Assembly: GCA_021788565.1 (NCBI GenBank)
Contig: JAJYKO010000325.1
Coordinates: forward strand, 1-6,521
Reading direction: 5' to 3'
Source: Chloroflexota bacterium
GTDB lineage: Bacteria > Chloroflexota > UBA6077
DNA length: 6,521 bases
Each line of letters opens with the position of its first letter. Position 1 is the stretch's first letter. The position numbers and the translations under genes are program-made. The notes below the pieces were generated by a model that saw nothing but the letters and a program-made list of their open reading frames with translations, searched no databases and was not told the DNA's origin. Shown piece by piece: positions 1 through 6,055 of this stretch.

Positions 1-130
1 TTCCGATCTTGTACGTGATCGGCTTGTTGGGGTAGGTATCCGCCTTGCCGAGACTGCCGCAACCCGCCGCGGCCACCATGACCAGGGCTACCAGAGCCGC
101 TGCGCCGAAGGCCAACCTCCTTGTCAGCAT
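1..130 (-). CDS. Lipoprotein N-terminus, possibly TctC/Bug-type solute-binding protein (partial)
   Basis: Only the first 43 codons are in the window; the gene runs off the left edge. The ATG at 130 is preceded by GAGGAGGAG at good spacing. The protein starts MLTRR, followed by a hydrophobic stretch (about residues 6-22) and a lipobox AAGC with the cysteine at residue 24, so it is most likely exported and lipid-anchored on the outer face of the membrane. The start of the mature part reads DTYPNKPITYKIG. A YPxKPI stretch just after the signal peptide is typical of the solute-binding proteins of tripartite tricarboxylate transporters (TctC/Bug family), which capture carboxylates. The match covers only a few residues, so lipoprotein is well supported and TctC-like is a guess. 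It is divergent from the purine permease at 673, so the two are not co-transcribed. Confidence 0.7.
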   Translation of the reverse strand, partial: MLTRRLAFGAAALVALVMVAAAGCGSLGKADTYPNKPITYKIG

Positions 131-419
131 GGTTCTCCTCCTCACGGTGAAAATGCGCGGAATCACGAGGCTAACGCGGTAGGACTGACAGATGATACCA
201 CGGTCGTTAGAAACAAGATCCATTATGAAAATAAGTCATACAGACTTTATCAGCCAGTTCCTCTACAAGGAGGCTATTGCGGTTCGGCCCTGCCCGTTTT
301 ACAATTGAGGCATGGTGGAGTGGTGGGCAAGGTTGATCGGACTTTCTTGCGCGTGGACTGACTAGCCGGCGTCCCAGTTTCCCGCCCTGCGCTCCCCTCC
401 TTTCTGCGGCCTATGGCCT

Positions 420-433
420 TCCTTCGTCCGGGG
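420..433 (+). repeat. 14-base direct repeat, copy 1
   Basis: TCCTTCGTCCGGGG occurs here and again at 585-598, 165 bases apart, both upstream of the permease gene on the same strand. The sequence identity is seen directly. A role as a pair of regulator binding sites is inference. Confidence 0.7.
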
Positions 434-584
434 TATCCGGTGCGCGAGCGGCAGCTTGTGTTCCTGGGGCCCTCGCCGCTTTCGTTTCCGGCCAGACATC
501 TCACCTATTCATTCAGGAGCCGCGTGCCATTTTGGGTGGCAGCCAAAGGCGGATCGGTACGTGCCGACCGGCAGAGTAGTGGGG

Positions 585-598
585 TCCTTCGTCCGGGG
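585..598 (+). repeat. 14-base direct repeat, copy 2
   Basis: This is the second exact copy of TCCTTCGTCCGGGG, ending 74 bases before the GTG start of the permease. The flanking bases differ from those of copy 1, so the shared part is sharply bounded. Confidence 0.7.
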
Positions 599-672
599 GC
601 CGACATTCTAGACTGGAATTGTTAAGTTAATAGCTGTGCGTCGATGCGAATTAGGAGAAAGGAAAGGGGACC

Positions 673-2121
673 GTGGCAAACCGAACCGTCACTGCGAGAG
701 GGCAGACAACCGCTAGGCCGGCTGCCCAGCGCGGCTGGCTCGACAACTTCTTCAAGATCACCGAGAGCGGCAGCACTGTAAACACAGAGGTGGTTGCCGG
801 CTTCACTACCTTCATGGTAATGGCCTACATCATCTTCGTTAACCCGAGCATTCTTTCGAGCGTCAAGGATGGGAATGGCCAGAGCCTGGCGTTCGCGGCC
901 GTTCTGGCCGGCACCTGCCTGGCTGCCGGGGTTATGACTATCCTTATGGGCCTCTGGGCCAACTACCCGTTCGCCCTGGCGCCTGGCATGGGTCTCAACG
1001 CGGTCGTGGCCTTTTCGCTCATCGCCGGCGCCAAGCTCCCCTGGCAGGCGGCCATGGGCGTGATCTTCATGGAGGGCGTGGCGATCACCCTCCTTGTTCT
1101 CACCGGGCTGCGGGAAGCCGTATTCAACGCGATACCCATGACGCTGAAGAAGGCCATCGGCGTTGGCATCGGCCTCTTCATCTTCTTTATCGGTCTCAAC
1201 GACGGGCAGCTGATCAACTGGGGCTCCAAGGACATCGGGACCCCGGTCACGCTCGGTAACCTAACCACGGGACCTGTCCTGGTGGCGATTCTCGGCCTCT
1301 TTATTACCATCTGGTTAATGGCCAGAGGGGTGAAGGGTGCCCTGCTGATCGGCATCGTGCTGAGCACGATAGTGGCCATCGTCATCAACTACGCCAGCGG
1401 AATGAAGGCTTTCACCACGCCTGGTCAGGCAGTGATACCCACCTCCATCGTCGCCCTGCCGGACATCTCCAATCTGGGGCAGGGGATCAACTTCGGCGTA
1501 TTTGCCAAGATGGGGATACTCGCCGGGATACTGACAATTTTCTCTCTGATGCTCTCGGACTTCTTCGACACGATGGGCACAGTTATTGGCATCGGCGAGA
1601 AGGCGGGATGGCTCGATAAGAATGGCAGGCTCCCAAGGCTGTTCCAGGTGCTGATGGTCGACTCCCTGGCGGCTCTCGTGGGCGGCGCTGCCAGCACTAG
1701 CTCGGTGACCACTTACGTCGAAAGCGCGGCGGGCGTCGGCGAGGGCGGGCGCACCGGTCTCGTTTCCGTGGTGGTAGGGCTGTTGTTCCTGGTGGCGATG
1801 TTCTTCTCGCCGATTGCCGCGGTGGTCCCAGCCAATGCCACGGCACCGGCCCTGATCATCGTGGGCTTTCTGATGGCCGCTGTCGCGAAGGACATTCCCT
1901 TCGACGACATAGAGGAGGGCCTCCCGGCGCTGCTCACCATCGCGATCATGCCGTTCACCTATAGCATCACCAACGGTATCGGTGTTGGCTTCATCGCCTA
2001 CACCTTTATCAAGCTGGTCCGGGGCAAGGCCGGCGAGATCCACTGGGCCATGTGGGTTGCCTCGCTCGCCTTCCTGCTCTACTTCGCTTTGCCCTGGCTG
2101 GAGATAGCCTTCAAGTTCTAG
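673..2121 (+). CDS. NCS2 family (AzgA-type) purine permease
   Basis: This is an inner-membrane transporter of 482 residues. Family members import adenine, guanine or hypoxanthine with protons for purine salvage; the exact substrate cannot be read here. A hydrophilic N-tail (1-38) is followed by alternating hydrophobic segments typical of the family's 13-14 membrane spans. Family stretches are visible: TEVVAGFTTFMVMAYIIFVNP (about 38-58), ANYPFALAPGMGLNA (96-110), DFFDTMGT (296-303) and a TTYVESAAGVGEGGRTG-type segment with Glu350, which lies in the region that lines the substrate site in NCS2 proteins. The length is normal for the family (about 430-480) with a slightly long N-terminus. The start is GTG at 673, preceded by the purine-rich run AGGAGAAAGGAAAGGGGA (653-670). 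It appears monocistronic: a stem-loop terminator lies just downstream, and the next gene begins 243 bases on. PbuG, GhxP and AdeP are relatives of this type, but I assign no symbol. Confidence 0.94.
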   Translation: MANRTVTARGQTTARPAAQRGWLDNFFKITESGSTVNTEVVAGFTTFMVMAYIIFVNPSILSSVKDGNGQSLAFAAVLAGTCLAAGVMTILMGLWANYPFALAPGMGLNAVVAFSLIAGAKLPWQAAMGVIFMEGVAITLLVLTGLREAVFNAIPMTLKKAIGVGIGLFIFFIGLNDGQLINWGSKDIGTPVTLGNLTTGPVLVAILGLFITIWLMARGVKGALLIGIVLSTIVAIVINYASGMKAFTTPGQAVIPTSIVALPDISNLGQGINFGVFAKMGILAGILTIFSLMLSDFFDTMGTVIGIGEKAGWLDKNGRLPRLFQVLMVDSLAALVGGAASTSSVTTYVESAAGVGEGGRTGLVSVVVGLLFLVAMFFSPIAAVVPANATAPALIIVGFLMAAVAKDIPFDDIEEGLPALLTIAIMPFTYSITNGIGVGFIAYTFIKLVRGKAGEIHWAMWVASLAFLLYFALPWLEIAFKF

Positions 2122-2173
2122 CGGCGGCAGATCGAGGGGCGCAGTGATCGCGTCCTCTATGGCGTAAATCCTC

Positions 2174-2205
2174 GTAGGGGCGGGTAACTCCGCCCCTGCT
2201 CTTTT
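2174..2205 (+). terminator. Likely Rho-independent terminator of the permease gene
   Basis: Stem GTAGGGGCGG (2174-2183) pairs with CCGCCCCTGC (2190-2199) around the six-base loop GTAACT, with one G-T wobble. It is followed by TCTTTTCCCTCC, an imperfect T-tract. It lies 53 bases after the permease stop codon. The stem is strong and the T-tract only moderate, so it may also be a repeat of the GTAGGGGC type rather than a dedicated terminator. Confidence 0.6.
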
Positions 2206-2231
2206 CCCTCCTTTCGAGTCGCGGCCCCTAC
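2174..2231. repeat. 58-base segment bounded by GTAGGGGC / GCCCCTAC inverted repeat
   Basis: GTAGGGGC at 2174-2181 is perfectly complementary to GCCCCTAC at 2224-2231. The left arm is also the left side of the terminator stem, so two alternative pairings exist. The layout resembles a small palindromic repeat unit (REP or MITE-like remnant). No target-site duplication is visible, and only one copy is in the window. Confidence 0.4.
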
Positions 2232-2353
2232 CCAGCGGAAATGGCGCCATGGGATTTGCCGCGTTCCCCGCCACGCTCGCACTCTCCCTATCTCCCACTC
2301 ACTGTGGCTCGTCCCACCGGGTACGGAACCTGCCTTTGGGGCGGCTCAGCTAT

Positions 2354-2361
2354 GGAGGTGA
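2354..2361 (+). promoter_or_regulatory. Strong ribosome binding site that decides the TTG start
   Basis: GGAGGTGA is a near-perfect complement of the 16S rRNA 3' end. GGAGG (2354-2358) lies six bases before the TTG at 2365. The in-frame alternatives GTG at 2395 and ATG at 2398 have no comparable site, so TTG is the preferred start. Confidence 0.75.
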
Positions 2362-2364
2362 AGC

Positions 2365-3360
2365 TTGGAAAGGTACGATGCCGCGGCGCCGATCGTGATG
2401 AGGGACGTCACCCGAAGGTACGGACAATTCACAGCCGTGGATGACATCTCTCTGGAGGTGCCTGAAGGTGCCATCATGGGCCTCATCGGGCCGAGCGGTT
2501 CCGGCAAAACCACCATCATCCGAATGCTGAACGGCACCATCGAGCCGACCGCTGGTGAGGTCCTCGTGCTGGGGGAGAACCCCCGCCGGTTCAAGCGTCG
2601 CACTAGTGAGCGAATAGGCTACATGCCGCAGCACTTCGAACTGTACGAAGAGTTGACGGCCTATGAAAACGTCTCCTTCGCGGCCTCACTCTTTGGCGTG
2701 CTTTGGCCCTCGCGTCCAAGAAGGGTTCGTGAGGTGCTGCAGATGCTAGAGCTGTGGGACGCGCGCGATCGCCGCGCCAGCAGCCTCTCTGGGGGGATGC
2801 AGCGCCGCCTGATGCTAGCGGCCGCCCTGGTCCACCGCCCGATCCTGCTGTTCATCGACGAGCCGACCGCCGGCATCGATCCCATTCTTCGTCAGACAGT
2901 CTGGGATGAGTTTCGACGGCTCCGCAACAACGGCAATACACTGCTGGTGACCACGCAGTATGTGGGGGAGGCGGAGTACTGCGACAAGGTAGTCATGATC
3001 GCGGAGGGCAAGCTGATCGCCATGGGCGAGCCGGAGAAACTGCGGCACGAGGCGCTCGGCGGAGACGTGATCGAGATACGGACGACTCGGGCGGTAGACG
3101 GAGCCCTGCTAAGCGATACTCCGGGAGTCAAGGAGGTTCGCCAGGACAGACCACGCCAGCTGCTGGTGGTGACGGATCAGGCCGGCACGACTGTCCCCCG
3201 TCTCATAGACGCTGTCCGTGCTCAGGGCGTAGAGGTGGAGAGCAGTTCCGAGTACCATCCCACCTTCGATGAGGTGTTCACCGAGCTGGTTACACGCGCT
3301 CAGCGTCGCCAGGAGCAGGTGAAGAGAGGTGAAGACGAGTATGGTAAACGCGCCGCATAG
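2365..3360 (+). CDS. ABC-2 type exporter, ATP-binding protein
   Basis: This is the cytoplasmic ATPase of an ABC exporter (331 residues), which powers the permease encoded directly downstream. Motifs in order: Walker A GPSGSGKT (42-49), Q-loop YMPQ with Gln89, signature LSGGM (141-145), Walker B ILLFIDE with catalytic Glu166, and D-loop around Ile171-Asp172. The H-loop position reads TTQYVGEAEYCD, with Gln198 where most ABC ATPases have His. After the nucleotide-binding domain comes an extension (about 225-315) like the C-terminal DUF4162-type domain of DrrA and other drug or lipid exporter ATPases. The start is TTG, chosen for the strong GGAGGTGA just upstream. The 3' end overlaps the permease gene by 20 bases, pointing to translational coupling. 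Likely cargo is a drug, lipid or other hydrophobic compound, by family only. Confidence 0.93.
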   Translation: MERYDAAAPIVMRDVTRRYGQFTAVDDISLEVPEGAIMGLIGPSGSGKTTIIRMLNGTIEPTAGEVLVLGENPRRFKRRTSERIGYMPQHFELYEELTAYENVSFAASLFGVLWPSRPRRVREVLQMLELWDARDRRASSLSGGMQRRLMLAAALVHRPILLFIDEPTAGIDPILRQTVWDEFRRLRNNGNTLLVTTQYVGEAEYCDKVVMIAEGKLIAMGEPEKLRHEALGGDVIEIRTTRAVDGALLSDTPGVKEVRQDRPRQLLVVTDQAGTTVPRLIDAVRAQGVEVESSSEYHPTFDEVFTELVTRAQRRQEQVKRGEDEYGKRAA

Positions 3361-4582
3361 CTTCTCCGATCTGGTGGCTTCCCCCTTCGTGGGCGCGGCG
3401 AAGGCCGTGACGCGCACCGTGGCGTTCTTCGGCAAGGAGATCACGCAGGTGGTCCGCCGGCCCGGGGCGATACTCAGCCTGGTTATCGGTCCGTTCCTCA
3501 TCATGGGGCTATTTGGCGTTGGATATAGCGGATACCAGCGGCCCCTGAACACTCTGATGGTGATTCCCGCTGGGGCGTCGATCTCTCACCAGGCCAGCTA
3601 CTACCAGAAACTGGCCGGATCCGAACTCCATATCGTGGGAGTCACCGATAATCTCCAGACCGCGCGAGCCGAACTGGCCCGCGAACAGATCGATCTGGTC
3701 GTTGTAGCCCCGGCGGACCCGCAGGCTGCTTTTCTGAACGGTCAGCAATCAGTGATAAAGGTGGAGTACAACGACAGCAATCCAGTGCGGTCGGCCTACG
3801 CACAGTTGGTCGCGCAGCAGCAGGTGCAAAAGCTGAACGAGTCCATCATTCAGCAGGCCGTATCACAAGGGCAGGGGCTCGTCGGTCGACTCTCCGGTGC
3901 GCCAGGAGCCGCATTGATACCACCACAAGTGGTGGCCGCACCCACCAGGGCCGAGACCGTCAATATAGCCCCTATCACACCGTCCGTGACGCAGTTCTAT
4001 GCTCCAGCCGTTCTGGCGCTGGTGTTGCAGCACATGGCCATCACACTGACCGCACTGGCTCTGGTGCGGGAGCGGCTCAGCGGAGCCATGGATCTCTTCA
4101 GGGTCGCACCGGTTCGCACGCTGGAAATCCTGGCGGGCAAATACCTATCCTACGGATTCCTCAACCTGGCCGTGGGTGGGTTGGTTACCCTGCTGATGGT
4201 GCAGTTCCTGGGAGTGCCGATGCTCGGCCGCACCTCAGTGTTCGCCACGGTACTGGCGCTCCTAACCTTCGCCTCCCTGGGAGTGGGCTTGCTGATCTCT
4301 ACCGTGTCCGACTCGGAGCGGCAGGCAGTGCAGCTCTCCATGCTCGTGTTGCTGGCATCGGTGTTTCTGAGCGGATTCGTGCTGCCGCTGGACCAGTTCT
4401 CCCAGCCGGTACAGTGGGTGGGATACCTGTTGCCTGTTACTTACGGCATTAGGCTGCTGCAGGATACCATGCTGCGAGGCGGCACCAATGTGGCATGGGA
4501 GTTCTGGGCTCTCCTCGGCTTCGGCGCCGCACTCTTCCTCGTCACTGGGCTGACCCTGCGGAGGAACCTCTCCGCGGGATAG
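3341..4582 (+). CDS. ABC-2 type exporter, permease protein
   Basis: This is the membrane partner of the preceding ATPase (413 residues from the ATG). The first membrane span lies at about 43-61. A large, mostly polar region (about 65-218) follows and is expected outside the cytoplasm; it includes a Gln-rich helical stretch (AQLVAQQQVQKLNESIIQQ). A block of about five further spans (from 220 to near the end) completes the ABC-2 layout. The segment RERLSGAMDLFRVAPVR (243-259) just after the second span is the typical ABC-2 coupling region. I chose the ATG at 3341 because AGAGGTGA (3325-3332) lies eight bases before it. A GTG at 3329 would add four residues and is the alternative. The gene overlaps the ATPase gene by 20 bases. 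Fold class is sure; cargo is unknown, with drug or lipid export usual for DrrB-like relatives. Confidence 0.92.
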   Translation: MVNAPHSFSDLVASPFVGAAKAVTRTVAFFGKEITQVVRRPGAILSLVIGPFLIMGLFGVGYSGYQRPLNTLMVIPAGASISHQASYYQKLAGSELHIVGVTDNLQTARAELAREQIDLVVVAPADPQAAFLNGQQSVIKVEYNDSNPVRSAYAQLVAQQQVQKLNESIIQQAVSQGQGLVGRLSGAPGAALIPPQVVAAPTRAETVNIAPITPSVTQFYAPAVLALVLQHMAITLTALALVRERLSGAMDLFRVAPVRTLEILAGKYLSYGFLNLAVGGLVTLLMVQFLGVPMLGRTSVFATVLALLTFASLGVGLLISTVSDSERQAVQLSMLVLLASVFLSGFVLPLDQFSQPVQWVGYLLPVTYGIRLLQDTMLRGGTNVAWEFWALLGFGAALFLVTGLTLRRNLSAG

Positions 4583-4593
4583 GGCAGCTATCC
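4577..4593. other. Small palindrome holding both convergent stop codons
   Basis: GGATAG (4577-4582) and CTATCC (4588-4593) are exact inverted repeats around the five-base loop GGCAG. The TAG of the permease is in the left arm, and the TAG of the minus-strand enzyme gene is in the right arm. The stem is short and lacks a T-tract, so it is a weak candidate for a shared bidirectional terminator. Confidence 0.45.
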
Positions 4594-5664
4594 TCTGTAC
4601 TGAGCCAGGGCGCGCTCGTCGAAGCGCAGCCCGGTACCCGGAGCTTCACTCGGCCTTACCCGTCCATTCGCCACTGTCTGCGGTTCCTCCAGGTAGCGAT
4701 CCAGGGCGAAGGCATGCTTCTCCAGGTAGACAGGCTTCCGGCTGGCACACAGAAGGTGCGCACTCAGCTCGTCCGTGTAGTGGCTGCTGGTCGCCAGCCC
4801 CGCCTCGTCTGCCATGGCCAATGCGTTCAAAGAGCTCGTGATCCCCCCGTTGGTCACCGGGTCGATCTGCACAACCTCAACCGCGCCTTCCGCCACATAC
4901 CGCCGGAATTCGTGGGGTGAGTGCAGGCTTTCCCCAACCGCAATCGGGGTGTCGAGCTCCCTCACCAGCATGGCGTGGCCAGAAACGTCCTCCGGGATGG
5001 CCGGCTCCTCCAGCCAGAAAACGTGATGCTGCTCCAACCGCTTTGCCCTCTCCAGCGCCTCGCCGGCGGTCCAGGACATGTTTGCGTCTACCATCAGGTC
5101 GATACTCCCGCCGATAAGGCGGCGCACCGCGGCCACTCGCTCCTCGTCCTCGCGGGGATCAGGCCGGCCCACCTTCACCTTGACGCCCCTGAAACCACGC
5201 TCAAGGAAGCTCTCCACCTGCTTCAGCAGATCGTTCGTCGGCTTGGGCAGGTCCACGCCGCTGCCGTAGGCGGGGATCTCCCTGGCAGTCCCCCCAGCCA
5301 GGGCGTACAGCGGCTTGCCGTCTCTCAATCCACGCAGATCCCACAGGGCGATGTCAGCCGCCGCTATGGCAAAGCTGGCGAGACCGCCGCGTCCGACGTA
5401 GAGGAGCCGCTGCCACATCAGTCTCCAGAGCTCCTCCACTCGGGCCTCGTCCTGTCCCACCAGAATCTCGGCGACCTCGTTTTCCAGCAGCGACTGGACG
5501 GCACGTCCGCCCCTGCCAATAGTGTAAGCGTAGCCGTGCCCCACGAGCCCGCTGGCGTGTAGCTTCAGAGTAATCAACTCCTCCGTATCGATTGCTCCGT
5601 GCCCGGCATCTCCCGAGGCAGGCAGCGGCAGCCGGTAGTAGGCAGTCTCCAGTCGATCGATCAC
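4588..5664 (-). CDS. Mandelate racemase / muconate lactonizing enzyme family protein (enolase superfamily)
   Basis: This is a cytoplasmic metal-dependent enzyme of 358 residues, the usual family length. These enzymes take a proton from the carbon next to a carboxylate and stabilise the enolate with Mg2+, giving racemisation or dehydration of sugar acids and similar compounds. Visible active-site residues are the KxK motif VKVKVG (Lys162, Lys164), metal ligands Asp193 (VDAN), Glu219 (LEEP) and Glu245 (GES), the likely Asp268-His295 dyad (QIDPVTNGG and SSHY), and Glu315. KxK plus the His-Asp dyad places it in the mandelate racemase subgroup. Segments such as FRGVKVKVG and GHAMLVRELDTPIA recall talarate/galactarate dehydratases, but the substrate is not certain. 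The start is GTG at 5664, with AGGAGGAGGAGAGG directly upstream. It converges on the exporter operon with five bases between stops. A dyad 41-66 bases upstream of the start may be its operator. Confidence 0.92.
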   Translation of the reverse strand: MIDRLETAYYRLPLPASGDAGHGAIDTEELITLKLHASGLVGHGYAYTIGRGGRAVQSLLENEVAEILVGQDEARVEELWRLMWQRLLYVGRGGLASFAIAAADIALWDLRGLRDGKPLYALAGGTAREIPAYGSGVDLPKPTNDLLKQVESFLERGFRGVKVKVGRPDPREDEERVAAVRRLIGGSIDLMVDANMSWTAGEALERAKRLEQHHVFWLEEPAIPEDVSGHAMLVRELDTPIAVGESLHSPHEFRRYVAEGAVEVVQIDPVTNGGITSSLNALAMADEAGLATSSHYTDELSAHLLCASRKPVYLEKHAFALDRYLEEPQTVANGRVRPSEAPGTGLRFDERALAQYRG

Positions 5665-5704
5665 CCTCTCCTCCTCCTGTAGCGAGCCCGTGGGCTGTCA
5701 AGAT

Positions 5705-5730
5705 GCACCTGTTCTTCTCCAACCAGGTGC
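5705..5730. promoter_or_regulatory. Dyad GCACCTG-N12-CAGGTGC, candidate operator
   Basis: Two exact 7-base arms (5705-5711 and 5724-5730) are separated by 12 bases. The dyad lies 41-66 bases upstream of the GTG of the enolase-superfamily gene. There is no T-tract on either side, so a protein binding site fits better than a terminator. Which regulator would bind is unknown. Confidence 0.45.
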
Positions 5731-5809
5731 CCATTCCCTCATCTACGGGCATAGATCGCTACGTCGACTCAAATAGGCCTGTTTCTCTATTCTTGCTGCG
5801 CGTACATTC

Positions 5810-5818
5810 TGCTATGCT
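5810..5818 (+). promoter_or_regulatory. Possible extended -10 promoter toward the amidase-like gene
   Basis: TGCTATGCT fits the extended -10 pattern TGnTATnnT. No good -35 box is present at 17 bases; TTGCTG lies upstream at a short 14-base spacing. If real, transcription would start near 5825, giving a leader of about 230 bases before the GTG at 6056. Evidence is weak. Confidence 0.25.
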
Positions 5819-5834
5819 GACGTAGCTGTCAGCA
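5815..5834. promoter_or_regulatory. Dyad TGCTGAC-N6-GTCAGCA, candidate operator
   Basis: These are exact 7-base arms around GTAGCT. The dyad overlaps the possible -10 element and the expected transcription start, a usual position for a repressor site. The match is seen directly; the function is inferred. Confidence 0.45.
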
Positions 5835-5977
5835 CATCTCGTTTCGAGAGCTCCTGCGGACTTACAAGTTTTCCAGCGGCGGTATTCACACATCCATAGC
5901 CGGCCGTGCCCTGGCAACCTCTCTCTATCTCCATGCCCCGGCCGGCGGCCAACCTACCCGGAATCCGCGCAGTAGGA

Positions 5978-5999
5978 TCGTGCGGCCATTTTCGCACGA
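5978..5999. promoter_or_regulatory. Hairpin or dyad TCGTGCG-N8-CGCACGA in the leader
   Basis: Exact 7-base arms (5978-5984 and 5993-5999) enclose GCCATTTT. With an AG bulge the stem can extend to GATCGTGCG / CGCACG-AG-ATC (5976-6003). It ends 53-57 bases before the GTG of the amidase-like gene. It could be a leader RNA hairpin or a protein site. No T-tract follows, so it is not a standard terminator. Confidence 0.4.
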
Positions 6000-6055
6000 G
6001 ATCATGGTTACCGCCAGCGCTGCTACAACAACAGAGATCCGGAGGTTCCAACCCC

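Larger units (their letters stand above)
131..672. other. Divergent intergenic region between lipoprotein gene and purine permease
   Basis: This stretch of 542 bases holds no convincing gene. Positions 205-250 form an AT-rich patch in a GC-rich window, a likely place for a promoter. On the minus strand the patch contains CATAAT as a possible -10 box, but I found no good -35 partner. The patch also has the dyad TATGA (224-228) / TCATA (236-240). Nearer the permease are small inverted repeats: AGCGGC (447-452) / GCCGCT (475-480), TGCCA (525-529) / TGGCA (537-541), and TTTGG (531-535) / CCAAA (543-547). The last two overlap and cannot form together. A 14-base direct repeat is listed separately. 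I could not recognise a purine riboswitch or any other known riboswitch by eye. Confidence 0.6.
5665..6055. other. Divergent intergenic region with three perfect dyads
   Basis: These 391 bases lie between the starts of the enolase-superfamily gene (minus) and the amidase-like gene (plus). I see no gene here. The region holds the dyads at 5705-5730, 5815-5834 and 5978-5999 (listed separately), a short hairpin TCTCG (5837-5841) / CGAGA (5845-5849), and a possible extended -10 promoter at 5810-5818. Confidence 0.6.

Noticed and set aside
413..625. 70-codon plus-strand frame in the leader of the permease
   Set aside because: There is no convincing ribosome binding site and no recognisable domain; the composition is that of GC-rich non-coding DNA.
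131..672. Purine riboswitch expected upstream of a purine permease
   Set aside because: I could not find the conserved core of the family (the TATA, TCTACC and ACTA-like elements in order).
1315..2298. Long open frame (327 codons) on the minus strand over the permease gene
   Set aside because: The translation is low-complexity and rich in Arg, His, Gly and Glu with no domain, while the plus strand carries a clear NCS2 protein. It is a GC-driven shadow.
2241..2444. Small plus-strand frame overlapping the start of the ABC ATPase gene
   Set aside because: It runs out of frame into the ATPase gene, has no good ribosome binding site and shows no conserved features.
3329..3331. GTG as start of the ABC permease
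   Set aside because: It is possible, but the ATG at 3341 has AGAGGTGA at better spacing; the difference is only four residues.
4921..5562. 213-codon plus-strand frame across the enolase-superfamily gene
   Set aside because: The minus strand encodes a full enzyme with all active-site residues; the plus-strand product shows no family features.
6043..6054. GGTTCCAACCCC looks like a tRNA T-arm
   Set aside because: No acceptor stem partner or anticodon arm can be fitted upstream, and the T-loop purine is replaced by C.
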